Below are positions 8,457 to 17,096 of a DNA stretch of 64,000 bases, in pieces; the first letter of the stretch is position 1; each line of letters starts with the position of its first letter. Source of the DNA: Bacillus andreraoultii (lineage in GTDB: Bacteria; Bacillota; Bacilli; Bacillales; Caldibacillaceae); the NCBI RefSeq assembly GCF_001244735.1, contig NZ_LN868935.1, positions 309,899 through 373,898 on the forward strand, read 5' to 3'. The position numbers were made by a program, and so were the translations under genes. The notes below the pieces were generated by a model. The model was not told the DNA's origin. It saw only the letters and a list, made by a program, of their open reading frames with translations, and did no database searches.

Positions 8457-9446
8457 CTAATGAGCTAACATATCACGCACTAGACCTTCTGCATCTAACT
8501 CCGCTGGATAATATGTTGGCCAATTCGTAACTTCTTCTAATAGTTCATCTCGATCATCTCCCCAGTATAAATGGAAATGATCTGAGTCGACTGGAAAAAT
8601 ATTATGATCGCTAAATTGAATATATTGAGGCATACCTTCTGTTCCATCTACTAATTTATAAATAAAACGAACTCCTCTATTACCTTTTTCATAAGTAAGG
8701 ATTTCATATCCATCTGATTCGTACTCACCTGAGTATTCTTTACCATTTTGGTAGAATGTTACAACATTATTCTCAATCTTGATGTGATCTACATCTGTTT
8801 CATATCCTACTGTGTAATACTCTTTATACTCTTCAGCAGTCATATCTCCGTTTTTTGCTTTATGTTCAAACACAACATCTAAATCTCCAGATAAAAGATA
8901 TGGATAAACAGACTGCCAATCTCCATCCCAATCAGATAACTCACGGTCTATCACTTGCTCGTCTTCAAAATATCCTTGATAGATTCGTTGACTTGCTTCG
9001 TCATGTCCATGATGATCATCAATGACGATTTTAACTGGCTCTGATTGAACGATTGGCTCGTGATTATCATCAAACAAAACAACTTTTAATTCTAAGCCAT
9101 CAGTCGTTGCCTCGCCTATGAATGTTTCTGTTTCCTGACCTGAAACGACTTCCCATTCTTCACTTGTACTTTCTCTACTATACCAGTGCCAATGTTCATA
9201 CTCTGATTCTTCATCTAATACAGCTGATAACTCAATTTTATCTCCAGTATGATAATGCGCTGCGAGACCTTCAATTTTTATCCCAACTTGTGTCTCTTCA
9301 TCATTCGAATGCTCATCAACGTGATCGTGTTCCTCATCATGAATTTCTTCTTTCCCTCTTACTTGCTCTTCTTTCATTCCTTGACATGCTGTTAAAACCA
9401 AACAAAGTAATAACGAGCTGAATAAACCAATTAGTAGTTTCTTCAT
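8457..9446 (-). CDS. ZinT-like zinc lipoprotein with N-terminal His/Trp-rich repeat
   Basis: A 329-residue lipoprotein (lipobox LTAC, Cys21). Residues 33-48 are rich in His, Asp and Glu. Residues 53-147 are one copy of the repeat domain found twice in the AdcA-like protein: AAHYHTGD, EHWHWYSRE, EEWEVVSGQ, VVLFDDNHE. Residues 155-329 are a ZinT domain (YFEDEQVIDRELSDWDGDWQSV at its start, with metal-binding histidines in FSDHNIF and DSDHFHLYWG). ZinT proteins bind zinc outside the membrane and pass it to the ABC transporter. In streptococcal AdcA the ZinT domain is fused to the binding protein; here it is a separate gene at the head of the operon, directly behind the Zur-like palindrome. Confidence 0.9.
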   Translation of the reverse strand: MKKLLIGLFSSLLLCLVLTACQGMKEEQVRGKEEIHDEEHDHVDEHSNDEETQVGIKIEGLAAHYHTGDKIELSAVLDEESEYEHWHWYSRESTSEEWEVVSGQETETFIGEATTDGLELKVVLFDDNHEPIVQSEPVKIVIDDHHGHDEASQRIYQGYFEDEQVIDRELSDWDGDWQSVYPYLLSGDLDVVFEHKAKNGDMTAEEYKEYYTVGYETDVDHIKIENNVVTFYQNGKEYSGEYESDGYEILTYEKGNRGVRFIYKLVDGTEGMPQYIQFSDHNIFPVDSDHFHLYWGDDRDELLEEVTNWPTYYPAELDAEGLVRDMLAH

Positions 9447-9482
9447 TTTCTCATCTCCAATCTTCTATCTATTATTTTTATA

Positions 9483-9505
9483 TAAAACGTAATTGTTACG
9501 TTTTA
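9483..9505. promoter_or_regulatory. Zur-type operator of the zinc operon
   Basis: A perfect palindrome with 10-bp arms, TAAAACGTAA-TTG-TTACGTTTTA, centred about 48 bases upstream of the zinT-like start codon. The core CGTAAT-N-(A/G)TTACG is close to the Bacillus Zur box (TCGTAATNATTACGA). A TATAAA sequence overlaps it, so repressor binding would block the promoter. This explains expression of the whole operon under zinc shortage. Confidence 0.75.
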
Positions 9506-9872
9506 TACCTCATACTTATCCAAATCAATACATCTTTTTGTCTAGATTGAAATTAATTATTTTGTTTCCCGATAAAAGTATGTCTTTTCAAACGAGAACA
9601 AAACTTTTTGTTTGCAATACGGTCAAGATTTGTTCGCTTATTATTTGTAATAATATAATTTCTGTCGCCTGTTTATGTAGATGCTAAAGTAATTTTGACT
9701 CCCATTACTTTCCCTCCCAAATAATTGACGTATTGTCAAAAGTTTTTATATTAAATAGGTTAACAACCATTGATTTATAAGGCATTGAACAAAAAAAGAC
9801 TTGCCACCCCCTAAAATCTATGGTTAATTGAGGTTACCACACACACAACTAACAAGATTGGAGTGAACAAGT
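9506..9872. other. A/T-rich region between the zinc operon promoter and an IS
   Basis: No gene is supported. The left end of the adjoining insertion sequence must lie in this stretch, probably after about 9,780 where the composition changes, but I could not match terminal inverted repeats. Confidence 0.3.
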
Positions 9873-11312
9873 CTGTATCCTCAATTATTAACCTATTTAT
9901 TTGAATTTATCAAGTACCAAGATGAGACTATCAAAATTTTACAGACTCTTTTAATTGGAAAGAGTATGTTTGATAAACCCGAAGAAAAACCGATAAGCAA
10001 GCCTTATCGAAAACTACAGGTGGATGAGCTTCCGATTGTTGAAACACTTGAAAAGCTTGATTATCAAGAACTACTTAATGATTTTCTAGAAAAACACGGG
10101 AAACCATTAAAACCGGTTCGTAGACATAAAAACGCCAAAGTTTGTGTGCCTTCTCATTTGAATTGTCCAAAGTGTGGTGCTCCTTCTGATTTTCTTTATG
10201 CAAATAATGGAGATAAAGGACAATATCAATGTAAAGTGTGTGCGTGTTTGTTTAGCGAAAAGAATCGTTATTTGAAAGAGGCCATTTTACGATGTCCTCA
10301 CTGTTCAAAAACACTTGAAAAGATAAAAGAACGAAAAGATTTTGATGTTTTCAAGTGTAAAAATAATCAATGTTCTTACTACCAAAAGAAGTTAAAAGGT
10401 CTTTCGAAAGAAGAGAAGAAACCGTTCAAAAAAGACCCACAAGCGTTCAAAATGCGCTATATATTTCGCCTGTTTAAGTTCGACTATAAGCCACTGTCGA
10501 AAGAGTCTCCAGAGTTACCGAAAGTAGATTTATCGAAATTGTACGTGTCTCCGCATACACTGGGACTTATTTTGACTTATCACGTAAACTACGGCTTATC
10601 AGCGCGCAAAACCGCGGCCATTATGAATGATATTCACGGAGTTTCTATTTCTCACCAAAGTATTTTAAACTACGAAAACAGTGTCGCGCTCATAATGAAA
10701 CCGTTTATCGACCATTATCCGTATGAGCTTTCCAATCAATTTTGCGGTGATGAAACGTATATCCGTGTGAGTGGACGTTGGAATTACTTGTTCTTCTTCT
10801 TTGATACCGTAAAAAAGATTATTTTGTCGTATCCTGTTTCACCAAACCGAGATACACAGGCAGCTGTATTAGCCATTGATGAAGTATTGCTTAAGCTAAA
10901 AGAGATTCCAGAAGATCTTACTTTTGTGGTCGATGGGAATCCTATTTACCTTTTGGCTCAACACTTCTTTGCCCAGCACGATATCCACTTTGATGTGAAG
11001 CAAGTCATTGGATTAACCAATGAGGATCCTGTTTCAACGGAATATCGACCGCTTAAACAAATTATTGAGAGACTCAATCGTACTTTTAAGGGTAATTATA
11101 AGGCTACACATGGGTTTGGTTCAGAAAAGGGATCGGTATCCTATGTGACTTTATTCGTGGCATATTTTAACTTTCTCAGGCCACATGCTTCACTGGAGAA
11201 TAAAGTGCCAGTTATGATCCCAGAACTCTCCAAATTGCCACACATGCCGGCACGTTGGACAAAAATGATTGAACTCGCTCAACAATGGCTTCTAGAAATA
11301 CAAGCCGCCTAA
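9873..11312 (+). CDS. IS transposase, DDE type with N-terminal zinc ribbons
   Basis: The frame opens at 9873 with CTG, behind GGAG, and reads YPQLLTYLFEFIKYQ before the first ATG at 9966. The upstream residues look like real protein, so the true start is probably the CTG or a lost ATG. It holds two zinc-binding pairs (CPKCGAPSDFLYANNG and CPHCSKTLEKI) and then a DDE core like that of IS6 transposases: CGDETYIRVSGRWNYLFFFFD, FVVDGNP, and IIERLNRTFKGNY. About 448-480 residues. The element has landed between the zinc operon and the ICE remnant. The family is likely IS6-related, but the ends were not found. Confidence 0.8.
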   Translation: MYPQLLTYLFEFIKYQDETIKILQTLLIGKSMFDKPEEKPISKPYRKLQVDELPIVETLEKLDYQELLNDFLEKHGKPLKPVRRHKNAKVCVPSHLNCPKCGAPSDFLYANNGDKGQYQCKVCACLFSEKNRYLKEAILRCPHCSKTLEKIKERKDFDVFKCKNNQCSYYQKKLKGLSKEEKKPFKKDPQAFKMRYIFRLFKFDYKPLSKESPELPKVDLSKLYVSPHTLGLILTYHVNYGLSARKTAAIMNDIHGVSISHQSILNYENSVALIMKPFIDHYPYELSNQFCGDETYIRVSGRWNYLFFFFDTVKKIILSYPVSPNRDTQAAVLAIDEVLLKLKEIPEDLTFVVDGNPIYLLAQHFFAQHDIHFDVKQVIGLTNEDPVSTEYRPLKQIIERLNRTFKGNYKATHGFGSEKGSVSYVTLFVAYFNFLRPHASLENKVPVMIPELSKLPHMPARWTKMIELAQQWLLEIQAA

Positions 11313-11356
11313 ATTTAGCTTTAGCTGAGCCCTTGAATGGTTTAACATTCAAACCA

Positions 11357-11510
11357 GCCATTTGGCGAAGCGAACCCTTGACAAACCGAACTAGCCGATG
11401 GTTTAAAATTTTCGGAAAACAAGGGCGTATTTGTCATGCCTTAATTTAGTTCCCTTCGCCCTTGTTACACCTAACTTAAACCATCGGCGTGTTTGTCAAG
11501 GGCAAATGGC
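11357..11510. repeat. Nested palindrome behind the relaxase gene, candidate single-strand origin
   Basis: Arms pair in order: GCCATTTG with CAAATGGC, CCCTTGACAAAC with GTTTGTCAAGGG, CCGATGGTTTAA with TTAAACCATCGG, and inside them ACAAGGGCG with CGCCCTTGT. The fold is about 154 bases long. It lies directly downstream of the MobT gene (which ends at 11561 on the minus strand), the place where Tn916 and ICEBs1 carry their single-strand origins. This assignment is by position and shape only. Confidence 0.5.
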
Positions 11511-11560
11511 GACGGTTCTCCACCTTATTTCGGAATAAATCTTGTTTGCTTATCCGTTTT

Positions 11561-12748
11561 TCATAGAACTTTTGACATTACCGTCGCAAGCGCCTGTTGT
11601 ATCAACAATTGTTGATGACGCTTGGTTAACTTTGCCTGATCTAACATATCTTTTATCACAGTCGTTTGATTGATTTCATCAAGTTTAGTCGCTAATTTCC
11701 AAGTAGGGGCAACTTGTCGAGCTAACCATCTGAGCGTTTTATCGAACGTATAAGGTTCAGGTTTTGTCGTTATTGAGATTTTTCTGTTTACACCTAAATC
11801 TAAAAATCGTTGCCATTCTTTATTGATTTTCCAACTACTACGACGTTTTTTCTCGTCCTTATCGACAAAACGAATATACCGATTAATAATGGAGAAAGCC
11901 GTTCGTCCAGCATCTTCATACATCATTAAATCTACAACCGCATGATAGGCACGATCATTCTTTAAACGAATTTCAAAACGGTTCTTGGTGTCTGTATCTT
12001 CCAGTGATGTGCCGTGCTTTACATATTGTTCGTAATCCTTCTCATAGGAGCAGAAGTATACATCACTTTTTAACGAACCGATATATAACGTATTGCCCAT
12101 ATCAGGCTTTTCTTCGCTTTGTACCAATTCACCAGAACGATAGCTTTTAAAACTACGAAACACAGAGATACATTCTTCATTTCGGCATTTTTGAGTTAGA
12201 AACGGAATATCCAATATACCTGTCTTATCGTTTATCGCAAGGTCAATTCGTTTAAATACGCCACCAACGCGAAACACATCCATAAAAAAATCAAACCACG
12301 TTCGCTGTTGGGCTAGTAGAAAATTTTCAAATTGCCTACATCCTTTTCCTTTGAGTTCGAGTAAACAACTTTTGTCCTCATCAGGCGAAACCATCACCAC
12401 AATATCGCCAAAGACATATTGTTCAAGGTAAGAATAAAACGCATAATCTTCATGTAACATGTATTCCATTTTCAATTTCAAAATCTCTTCAATGACAGGC
12501 TTTGGATTGGTTGTTAAAAAGCGAATTCTCACATAATCAAACAAGATTTCTAAAGGAGCGTCTGGATTAAATTGTTCTAAAACATTGAACAAAGTATTTT
12601 GTAATGTCTGAGTAGGAGTCACTTTTCCTGTTTCAATTTCACTAATATATTGTCTTGAAATACCTACATGAACAGCCAATTTATTTTGTGATACACCGTA
12701 TTCCATTCGTTTTTCTCTTAATTGTTGATACCAAGTTTCTTGATTCAT
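11561..12748 (-). CDS. mobT: MobT-type relaxase / rolling-circle replication initiator
   Basis: About 395 residues with two parts: an N-terminal XRE helix-turn-helix (residues 8-60, KLAVHVGISRQYISEIETGKVTP) and a Rep_trans-like nicking domain (ILFDYVRIRF, FKRIDLAINDK, RFEIRLKNDRAY). This is the layout of Tn916 Orf20 and related MobT relaxases, which nick oriT to begin transfer and rolling-circle replication. The second ATG was chosen because GGAGGG abuts the first. The coupling protein and DUF961 genes lie upstream on the same strand, as in Tn916, but an IS66 element now separates them from this gene. Confidence 0.9.
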   Translation of the reverse strand: MNQETWYQQLREKRMEYGVSQNKLAVHVGISRQYISEIETGKVTPTQTLQNTLFNVLEQFNPDAPLEILFDYVRIRFLTTNPKPVIEEILKLKMEYMLHEDYAFYSYLEQYVFGDIVVMVSPDEDKSCLLELKGKGCRQFENFLLAQQRTWFDFFMDVFRVGGVFKRIDLAINDKTGILDIPFLTQKCRNEECISVFRSFKSYRSGELVQSEEKPDMGNTLYIGSLKSDVYFCSYEKDYEQYVKHGTSLEDTDTKNRFEIRLKNDRAYHAVVDLMMYEDAGRTAFSIINRYIRFVDKDEKKRRSSWKINKEWQRFLDLGVNRKISITTKPEPYTFDKTLRWLARQVAPTWKLATKLDEINQTTVIKDMLDQAKLTKRHQQLLIQQALATVMSKVL

Positions 12749-12961
12749 GCGCATCCCTCCAAACTAAAAAAAGATGTCAACTAAAGTCTAAAAGCTGACA
12801 TTTTCTTCATATGCTTCAAACCGTTGTGCCATCAAGCTTTGTTCGGCTTTTGGAACAGTTTCCTATTATTTTTCGTAAGCCCGAAATAAAAAAATAAACG
12901 CACCTTAATGGTACGTACTACAAATAACCGTAAAACCATGATTTTTTTATCAGATTTACGG

Positions 12962-14548
12962 TTATTTTACACATTCTGCTTGGATTGTTTTTGACCAAGG
13001 CAAATAGTTGTTTATAATTTCTGGGTTTCTATGGATATCCAAATTTGGTAGTTCTTTCAGTATCCTTACTAGATACTGGTAGAAATCTATCCCATTCGCT
13101 TTAGCTGTTTCTGCGATACTAAGGCAGATTGCGTTTGCTTTTGCACCAGCTTCGCTCACGGAAAATAACCAGTTTTTTCGACCAATTACATTCGGGCGGA
13201 TGGCATTTTCGGCGGGATTGTTATCAATCTCTATTCGGCCATCATTCAAGAATGCTTTTAATCCGTTCGCTCTATTTAGCGTGTATTCAGCTGCTTTAGC
13301 GAGTGCATTTTTCCCGTAAAATGGTGATTTTTCAACCCAGGAAAGAAACTTATCAACTAACGGTTTCGAGTACTTTTTGCGATTTTTCCTTCGTTTACTT
13401 GGGGATAAGTGCTTAAATTCCCTTTCAAGGCGAAATAAATCATCGCAGTATTTTACACCAATTCGTCCGTTTTTACTGTCTGCTTTTAACCAATAACGTC
13501 TAACATGAGCCCAACAATTGGCAAAGGTAATCCCTTCAATTTTGTCATATGCTGAGTAACCATCACAGACAATCGTTCCTGAATAATTTTCAATAAAGCC
13601 TTCAAGAACAGATCGAGCTCGTGATAATGAACTTTGAAACAGAACGATAGTTGGACCTTGACTAGGTACACTTCGATAAACCCAGTTATAAGCGTTAGAT
13701 TGGCCAGGTTTTCCATCCGATCGATTGATAACTTGTCCATAAGTTTCATCGACGTGTAAAATGGACTTTTTTAGCATGATGTTTTTCATTCGCTCATATA
13801 TAGGCAAAAGCCAGTCATGTGATGCCCGAATAACCCAATTAGAAAGATTTTTATCATTTGTATTTAATCCATAACGATCCCATTCCTTTACTTGCCGGTA
13901 AAGGGGTAAGTATTGAACGAATTTATCATAAATAACCTTGGCAAGAACACTCGGACCAGCAATGCTTCGTTGAATCGGAGGCTGAGGTGATTTGCCACGT
14001 TTAATTTGTGCCTTTTGGGATAAATCGGCTTTGCAGTTTCTACATTCATATGCATGTTCAATATGTTGAATTTTTTCCATTCTTGCAGGTATGAATTCAG
14101 CCTCTTCACGGACAATTGTCGTACCTATTTCAGTCATCTGACACTGACAACAATCACAAATCGTATTATCCGGATGATAATGAATGGTCTTTACTTCAAT
14201 ATTTTCATGTAATGAATCATTCCGTTTTTTATTCTGAACTTTGCGTACAACAGTGTAAGAAATCGTTTGTTGGCTTTGTTCTTCTGTGTGCTCAGATTCA
14301 TTAAAAGACGAATCATCTTCGAATAATGAAATTTGCTTATCATCATGTGCATTATATTTCGTTTTCTCTGTTTTTGATCCATATAAAAGTTTCGTTAAAT
14401 AGCGAACTTGCTCAGTTAGTGATTCTATCTGTTTGGATAATGCTTCATTTTGTTGATTAGAATGAGCTAATTGTTCTTCAAGAAGCCGAATTAATTTCTC
14501 GTATTGATTCTGATTATTAGACGAAGCATTAACCACAAGACTCACCAC
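12962..14548 (-). CDS. tnpC: IS66 transposase TnpC
   Basis: About 528 residues, full length for the family. The N terminus is a coiled coil (LIRLLEEQLAHSNQQNEALS), followed by a zinc-finger region (CDCCQCQM, YECRNCKADL), then the DDE core with ILHVDETYGQVI, TIVCDGYSAYDKI and DNNPAENAIRPNVIGRKNW. It catalyses cut-and-paste or replicative movement together with TnpA and TnpB. The start is a GTG without a clear ribosome binding site, so the exact start is uncertain. The frame is intact, so the element may be active. Confidence 0.93.
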   Translation of the reverse strand: MVSLVVNASSNNQNQYEKLIRLLEEQLAHSNQQNEALSKQIESLTEQVRYLTKLLYGSKTEKTKYNAHDDKQISLFEDDSSFNESEHTEEQSQQTISYTVVRKVQNKKRNDSLHENIEVKTIHYHPDNTICDCCQCQMTEIGTTIVREEAEFIPARMEKIQHIEHAYECRNCKADLSQKAQIKRGKSPQPPIQRSIAGPSVLAKVIYDKFVQYLPLYRQVKEWDRYGLNTNDKNLSNWVIRASHDWLLPIYERMKNIMLKKSILHVDETYGQVINRSDGKPGQSNAYNWVYRSVPSQGPTIVLFQSSLSRARSVLEGFIENYSGTIVCDGYSAYDKIEGITFANCWAHVRRYWLKADSKNGRIGVKYCDDLFRLEREFKHLSPSKRRKNRKKYSKPLVDKFLSWVEKSPFYGKNALAKAAEYTLNRANGLKAFLNDGRIEIDNNPAENAIRPNVIGRKNWLFSVSEAGAKANAICLSIAETAKANGIDFYQYLVRILKELPNLDIHRNPEIINNYLPWSKTIQAECVK

Positions 14549-14624
14549 TTTTCGTTCAAATAAGATAATATTAGTATAGCATCTTGAACGTAATGAAAAT
14601 AGCTTTATTTCAACTTTAATAGAG

Positions 14625-14978
14625 TTAAAATTGTCCTTTTTGAGATGGTTGAATGGCTTTTGGCTGCTGAATGCATAACCCTTCTAATAACCAGCGTAGT
14701 TCTTGTTGGGATAGATTTCGTACTTCCTTTTCGTTTCTGGGCCATTGAAGTTTTCCATTATCTAATCGCTTATAAAGCATGGCAAAGCCGTCACCGTCAA
14801 AATATAAACATTTATAGCGATCTTTACTCCACCCAGAAAACAAGAAAATTGAATCACCATAAGGATCCAGTTCAAAAGAATCCTGAATTAGTGTGGCTAA
14901 TCCATCTATTCCTTTTCTCATATCTGTCTTACCACAGATAATATAGATATTTTTCACACTCGAGTAATCATGTCTCAT
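14625..14978 (-). CDS. tnpB: IS66 accessory protein TnpB
   Basis: A 117-residue protein of the IS66 Orf2 family: IYIICGKTDMRKGIDGLA near the start and LFLFSGWSKDRYKCLYFDGDGFAMLYKRLD in the middle. TnpB is needed with TnpA and TnpC for transposition, though its chemical role is unclear. It overlaps the end of tnpA by 4 bases, so translation is coupled. Nothing is missing compared with the family. Confidence 0.92.
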   Translation of the reverse strand: MRHDYSSVKNIYIICGKTDMRKGIDGLATLIQDSFELDPYGDSIFLFSGWSKDRYKCLYFDGDGFAMLYKRLDNGKLQWPRNEKEVRNLSQQELRWLLEGLCIQQPKAIQPSQKGQF

Positions 14979-15169
14979 AAATCTTTCAACTCCCTCATGA
15001 CAGTTTGAATGATGTGCTCATCAATACCGTTGGAGAAGGAGATTTCAACTTTACCAAACTTAATTGTACAAGTTGAATTCGAAGAGGAGACAGTTGATTT
15101 TGTGATTGGAGTATTTTCTGTATTGGAATGCAATGTTACGGGGACAATAGTTAATTTTTGTTCTGGCAT
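14975..15169 (-). CDS. tnpA: IS66 accessory protein TnpA
   Basis: A 64-residue protein with the C-terminal half of the IS66 TnpA family (CTIKFGKVEISFSNGIDEHI). TnpA proteins of other IS66 elements are often about 100-130 residues with a helix-turn-helix; this is a short form common in Firmicutes. AGGAGGTG lies upstream of the ATG. It is the first gene of the tnpABC unit. Confidence 0.8.
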   Translation of the reverse strand: MPEQKLTIVPVTLHSNTENTPITKSTVSSSNSTCTIKFGKVEISFSNGIDEHIIQTVMRELKDL

Positions 15170-15262
15170 ATGAAAAGCACCTCCTTTGATTGATAAGTCA
15201 ATCTTAACAAGAGGTGCTGTTGAATTATATGCGTTGTTTGAATGGGGGCTTACTATTTTTCT

Positions 15263-15356
15263 ACCCCCCTGTTAGAAACGGGGGGTAAAGCGTGGCTATC
15301 GCCACGCAGGCTTCGCCCAGCACAGCGGTTTTCGCTTCGCACACCGCCGCGCTGGG
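15263..15356. other. oriT region of a Tn916/ICEBs1-type element
   Basis: Three hairpins in a row: ACCCCCC-N10-GGGGGGT (15263-15286), GCGTGGC-TATC-GCCACGC (15290-15307), and CCCAGCACAGCGG pairing with CCGCCGCGCTGGG (15316-15356). The first matches the C-run/G-run hairpin known at the oriT of Tn916-like elements, and the location between relaxase and coupling-protein genes is the same as in Tn916. The local GC content is far above its surroundings. IS66 inserted two bases outside the first hairpin, counted from the duplicated target. Confidence 0.7.
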
Positions 15357-15362
15357 TAGCCT

Positions 15363-16703
15363 TTATGACGCTAATTTACCAATTTCTTTTAGAAAATCAT
15401 GTCCTTTTGGGACAAGCGGTGTATAAAATTCAGAAATAACGTTATCCCCTTTATCGACATAGCCACGACCTTTAATCTGTTTTAAGAAAAACTGTTTTTG
15501 CACGTCGCTGCCAAACATCATTCCATATCCGAGCTCACTCATACGACCTAAAGCAACCCGAAAATTAAACTGATCTCGAATCCCATCTCCAAGATATTTT
15601 GCATCTGGCCGTTGACAGGCAAGAATAAGGAAAAATCCAGCTTGTCGTCCTAACATAACAATTTGTTTTAGCTTGGTTAACACCGCTGTATTTTCCTTAG
15701 AAGCAAGCATTTCCATAAATGCCACGTACTCGTCAAAAATTAAAAAGTGAGGAGATAAGCCTAAATAAGCATAGTTTTCTCCTGTCTTATAGTTATGCAT
15801 CTGTTTCATTTCTTCACTACGAGCCATCATAGATTCATAAAACTCATCGATACAGGTTATCATATCTTCCTTTTTGTAGTACACATCAGGCATAACGGTA
15901 GCTAAGTCGGCTAAATCGGCATTTTTCGGATCTAAAATATACAATTTTGCATCTGTTTTGAGTAGCGCTTCAATCAATGTAAGAATAAAATAGCTTTTTC
16001 CTCCGCCTGTTCCACCAGCAATTAACATATGGGGAAGCTTATCATACTCCCAATCCATTGACTTCATGAGCTTTAAGCGTCCATTTTGTGCAACAACTTC
16101 ATCAATCGAAATACGGTTCGCAATCATATCATAAAAAAGAACATACTCCACATAGGAATCATGTAACTCTTTTGATACCAATTCACAATACAGGCCACTT
16201 TCTAATTTCTTTTCTAAATTTAAAAGTGGTTCTTGATATTTTCCGAGTGTAATTTCTACTTGAATATAAAGCAACCCTTTTTCAAACCGATAATACATCT
16301 TTGGAAAATGACTGATTTTTTCCTTTGTTTTATTGGATGGAATGTCCTTAAAGAAGCTCTCTTGTGTAACTTGTTTCGTTTCGTACCAGCCATTTTCCAG
16401 AATCATTTTTGCAAGCTTTTGACGGTGAATAACTTGTTTTATTTTGTCATATCGATAGCGATAATAGAGATACGCGCATCCAGCGGTTACAGCTAGGCTG
16501 ATTAACAAGGTCACCAATCCATACGTGCTGATAAAGTGTGCTTGAAACACATCCAATTTCCACGTGGTAGAGAGTAAAAATGACAGATGAAAAGGGATAA
16601 AGGAAACGAGCCATACGCTAGACAATCCAAAGAATACAAATTGAAAAACGAGAGAAGCATCTTTTTCCTTAATGCGTTTCTCTCGTCTTCGGAAATTCCT
16701 CAT
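15363..16703 (-). CDS. tcpA: FtsK/SpoIIIE-type conjugation coupling protein (TcpA)
   Basis: A 446-residue ATPase with two N-terminal membrane helices (about 17-45 and 58-80) and a cytoplasmic motor domain. Walker A is GGTGGGKS (230-237) and Walker B lies in HFLIFDEYVAFM. It matches Tn916 Orf21, which feeds the relaxase-bound strand to the conjugation pore. It overlaps the stop of the upstream DUF961 frame by one base. The frame is intact, but the mating-pore genes expected further on are absent, so it cannot support transfer alone. Confidence 0.9.
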   Translation of the reverse strand: MRNFRRREKRIKEKDASLVFQFVFFGLSSVWLVSFIPFHLSFLLSTTWKLDVFQAHFISTYGLVTLLISLAVTAGCAYLYYRYRYDKIKQVIHRQKLAKMILENGWYETKQVTQESFFKDIPSNKTKEKISHFPKMYYRFEKGLLYIQVEITLGKYQEPLLNLEKKLESGLYCELVSKELHDSYVEYVLFYDMIANRISIDEVVAQNGRLKLMKSMDWEYDKLPHMLIAGGTGGGKSYFILTLIEALLKTDAKLYILDPKNADLADLATVMPDVYYKKEDMITCIDEFYESMMARSEEMKQMHNYKTGENYAYLGLSPHFLIFDEYVAFMEMLASKENTAVLTKLKQIVMLGRQAGFFLILACQRPDAKYLGDGIRDQFNFRVALGRMSELGYGMMFGSDVQKQFFLKQIKGRGYVDKGDNVISEFYTPLVPKGHDFLKEIGKLAS

Positions 16704-17083
16704 TATTTATCCTTAGTTGGCGCAGGTTTTGAATCATTACCGCCTTCCGTTACTGCTTTTCCCTTTAAAACCAAATCATCCGCCTTAATGTACCAATCGA
16801 TATCCGCACCACGGAATGTTGCATTTGCAACAGTATCTGCGACAGGATTAATAAGCTCTACTTCCGCATTATAATCAAATTCTTTCAATGGAACAGAAAC
16901 AGGAATACTCACTTGAATCATGCGCCCTTGTTCACGGGACTTTAAATCATAGGTGCGTTCCTTTACTTCTGATGATACTGTACCATCTTCGTTTTGAAGA
17001 AACACTTCGCGTCGTAATGCAGAAAATTTTAATAAGCCAAATGTCTATTCTTTATCGATTACAATTCCTTGTGCTAATCTCAT
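16703..17083 (-). pseudogene. DUF961 (YdcP-like) ICE gene with an in-frame stop
   Basis: The natural start at 17081-17083, behind AAGGAGG, gives MRLAQGIVIDKE, then TAG at 17045-17047 (codon 13). Beyond it the same frame continues with TFGLLKFSALRREVFLQNEDG and runs to the coupling protein. The whole matches the DUF961 family, in which a lysine or similar residue would stand at the stop. Reinitiation at a GTG (MFLQNEDGTV, 17005) would lose about 26 residues and has no good ribosome binding site. Most likely inactive, unless the stop is suppressed. Confidence 0.8.
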
Positions 17084-17096
17084 TTCTTTTTCCTCC

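Larger units (their letters stand above)
12875..15253. mobile_element. Complete IS66-family insertion sequence
   Basis: The ends are GTAAGCCC at 12875 and GGGGGCTTAC ending at 15253, the GTAAGC start typical of IS66. The octamer TATTTTTC stands on both sides (12867-12874 and 15254-15261), a clean 8-bp target duplication. It carries tnpA, tnpB and tnpC in the order expected. Near its left end, 12915-12966 forms a strong hairpin (AATAACCGTAAA, loop, TTTACGGTTATT) that overlaps the stop of tnpC. Confidence 0.92.
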
